7,399 nucleotides of DNA from Caldithrix sp. (GTDB taxonomy: Bacteria > Zhuqueibacterota > Zhuqueibacteria > Oceanimicrobiales > Oceanimicrobiaceae): assembly GCA_004357015.1 (NCBI GenBank), contig SMXE01000107.1, forward strand, positions 1-7,399, in the 5' to 3' direction. Positions 5,935 to 7,399 of this stretch are shown here, one piece after another. A program made the translations under genes and the position numbers. The notes under the pieces are model-generated. The model was not told the origin of the DNA, did not search any database, and was given only the letters and a program-made list of their open reading frames with translations. Within the stretch, counting starts at the first letter, position 1, and each line of letters begins with the position of its first letter.

Positions 5935-7224
5935 CTACTCTGCTTTCAGGTGCTGTTTTACGCCCGAATCCGCGTCTGCCTGTTTGAGAGCAAGAATATC
6001 GTCGTAGTCGGCGTAGGCGCTTGATTTCGTGGAATTTGCATCGGACAGCAAGCCAATCCCGATGGGCCTATCAGGTGGCTCACTGCCAAAGGTTTTCTTG
6101 TAAGCTTCGTAGAGGTTGAAGCTGTAGGTGCGCCACTCTCCAAGGCCTTCAGCGCCGCTTTCAGCTACCACCACCCAGGGCCGGCCAGTGCCGCTGCGCC
6201 GTGCGGCCGATCCCACCGGCAGCGTCGTACTCCAGACAAACTTAACGCTTTCGGGTATCAGTCCGAATTTCTTTTTGTAGATAAAATAGATGCCGGCCGC
6301 ACTGTCGTTGGTTTTGCCGTAGCGTTCGTCACCGCCAGCGGGAATCCTGCTGGCGCGCCAGCGAAACGAGACATAAGGATATTTCTTCAGGTTCCATTTA
6401 ATGTTCTTGCCAATGATAACGGATTCCCCGTTGTCTTTGGCCGCAAGGTGCTTATTGCCATTCTCAAGGACTATTTCATACGGCTTGTTCTTTGCATTGT
6501 CTTTGCTCTTCCATGTCCAGTTTTTCGGCAATTTACCCACTTCGCTTGATTCGAAGTCTTCAAGAATAATATACCCCCGCCCCATCAACTCACCGATCAG
6601 ATAAGCGAAAGAGTACTTCCCAACGAGATTATCACACTTCTTGTAATAGCGTCTTAGTAGTGTTTCCCGTTCTATCCTCATGTTACTGACTTTCCAGATC
6701 CCCCTGCCATCATCCAACATAAAGACCGTCACGGTTTCTTTTCCCTTGCTCCCTGAAAAAGAATAGGTAAATTTTGCAAACCGTTCCTTTAGCTCCTTTG
6801 ATTCGAAACTGATCCGCGGCAATTGGCGTATGCCATCCCTCTTAACCACGCGTTTTCTCAGGTCAATTCCAATTGTCGTCACCAACGCTCCCTTGAACTG
6901 TTCCCTTTCATCCTGATTCAGCTTTGGCCATTCTTTTTGTAGGATTTGAGGAGCAAGCCTGTCGATATAGAGAACTTCACGAATGAGGTCATTAAGTGGT
7001 TCTTCACCTTGACCGGCAGGGGAATGTGTCGCGCTAACAAGCACTTCGTTGAGCCGATTGTAGTACTGCTCAAAAGCTGCCTGTGCACCAACTTCATCCC
7101 CGGAGAAGGCAGCCGAGTCAGCGAAAAGCAGCGCTGCCAGAAAGACGAAAAGAAGTAATGCGGGGACGGGCAGACTACGTTTCAAGAACGTGTTGTCAGA
7201 TCGAATTATCATGAGTCTTCGCAT
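5935..7224 (-). CDS. Exported fusion protein: MlaC-like domain plus DUF3047-like domain
   Basis: The 429-residue product starts with a signal sequence (LPVPALLLFVFLAALLFADSAAF, about 18-40). Residues about 47-205 resemble MlaC in layout: FEQYYNRLNEVL, then a DRLAPQILQKEWPKLNQDEREQF stretch like the LGKYW..T..ER..F region, then FTYSFSGSKGKETVTVFML and GIWKVSNMRIERETLLRRYY, the counterpart of GEWKVYDMEIDG..NYR. Residues about 217-415 fit the DUF3047 family: ILEDFESSEVGKLPKNWTWK, YPYVSFRWRASRIPAGGDER, AAGIYFIYKK, VKFVWSTTLPVG, and IGIGLLSDANSTKSSAYADYDDI, which looks like a jelly-roll/galactose-binding-like fold. The second domain is of unknown function. The ATG at 7224 is used; an in-frame ATG at 7212 is an alternative, and neither has a strong Shine-Dalgarno. 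It is the first gene of the operon seen here. The domain pairing is inferred by eye. Confidence 0.8.
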   Translation of the reverse strand: MRRLMIIRSDNTFLKRSLPVPALLLFVFLAALLFADSAAFSGDEVGAQAAFEQYYNRLNEVLVSATHSPAGQGEEPLNDLIREVLYIDRLAPQILQKEWPKLNQDEREQFKGALVTTIGIDLRKRVVKRDGIRQLPRISFESKELKERFAKFTYSFSGSKGKETVTVFMLDDGRGIWKVSNMRIERETLLRRYYKKCDNLVGKYSFAYLIGELMGRGYIILEDFESSEVGKLPKNWTWKSKDNAKNKPYEIVLENGNKHLAAKDNGESVIIGKNIKWNLKKYPYVSFRWRASRIPAGGDERYGKTNDSAAGIYFIYKKKFGLIPESVKFVWSTTLPVGSAARRSGTGRPWVVVAESGAEGLGEWRTYSFNLYEAYKKTFGSEPPDRPIGIGLLSDANSTKSSAYADYDDILALKQADADSGVKQHLKAE

Positions 7225-7399
7225 AAGACGTGATTTCAGAATACATTGTCGTGATAACTACCGGGGTTAAGGTCGTCCTAATCCAATACACAAGTTTAGT
7301 TATGCTACGATTAAGCCCGTTCTGAGGTTCCCTCAGATCAAATAACGTCAGACACTACTAATTTATGCCACGCTTTCTGACTAATTGGTGCTACCAGGG
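7225..7399. other. Leader region of the envelope operon
   Basis: The 175 bases upstream of the first operon gene contain no gene. They should hold the promoter, but I find no -35/-10 pair with normal spacing that I would defend. A palindrome is present at 7321-7337, and GTCAGA (7348-7353) can pair with TCTGAC (7376-7381). The neighbouring gene on the right is outside the window, so a longer operon entering from the right cannot be excluded. Confidence 0.4.
7321..7337. promoter_or_regulatory. Palindrome upstream of the envelope operon, possible operator
   Basis: TCTGAGG-TTC-CCTCAGA is a perfect 7-bp inverted repeat with a 3-nt centre, about 97 nt before the start codon of the MlaC-DUF3047 gene. 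It could be a binding site for a dimeric regulator or a small hairpin in the leader. There is no U-run after it on either strand that would make it a terminator. No known regulator motif is recognised. Confidence 0.35.

Noticed and set aside
7249..7312. A further attC site (GCATAAC ... GTTATC on the minus strand)
   Set aside because: The two ends carry core-like motifs, but the arms between them show no complementarity.

Overview
The window is a piece of a Gram-negative (diderm) bacterial chromosome. All seven genes called lie on the minus strand, so the order of transcription is right to left. Outer-membrane functions (a TolC-type protein and two MlaC-type periplasmic proteins) show two membranes. 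The housekeeping pair rnhB-yraN, moderate GC content and short CCCC/GGGG hairpin repeats with conserved flanks would fit an environmental lineage such as Calditrichota/KSB1-like or deltaproteobacteria-like bacteria. That placement is a weak inference: no marker gene settles it and no database search was possible.

Right part (about 3756-7399): a three-gene operon for the cell envelope. It encodes an exported MlaC-like domain fused to a DUF3047-like domain (5935-7224), a TolC-family outer membrane protein (4543-5916) and a stand-alone MlaC/Ttg2D protein (3900-4511). Gaps are 18 and 31 nt, and the operon ends at a strong intrinsic terminator (3756-3788). The three products together suggest export or lipid trafficking between inner and outer membrane. 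The usual MlaE/F/D permease, ATPase and MCE genes are not in the window and could lie beyond its right end.

Middle (about 1508-3755): a gene-free stretch of about 600 bp with palindromic repeats, then a compact housekeeping operon rnhB (RNase HII) - yraN (UPF0102 nuclease-fold protein, overlapping rnhB by 11 nt) - short-chain dehydrogenase/reductase.

Left part (1-1279): what I read as integron gene cassettes without an integrase. A VOC/glyoxalase-like gene (847-1254) and a small AT-rich three-helix membrane protein gene (288-653) each end at, or within a few bases of, a GGCATAACAA motif. After the membrane protein gene a well-formed attC site follows (206-287, paired arms, extrahelical bases, R boxes). 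After the VOC gene only a degenerate, long attC-like region is visible. Left of the good attC, the first 230 bases form a large inverted repeat: a second copy of the attC 3' half faces the first one across about 190 bp, and the mirror identity continues beyond the recombination point into the cassette body. This mirrored attC arrangement is the most unusual structure here, although it may sit at a contig edge.
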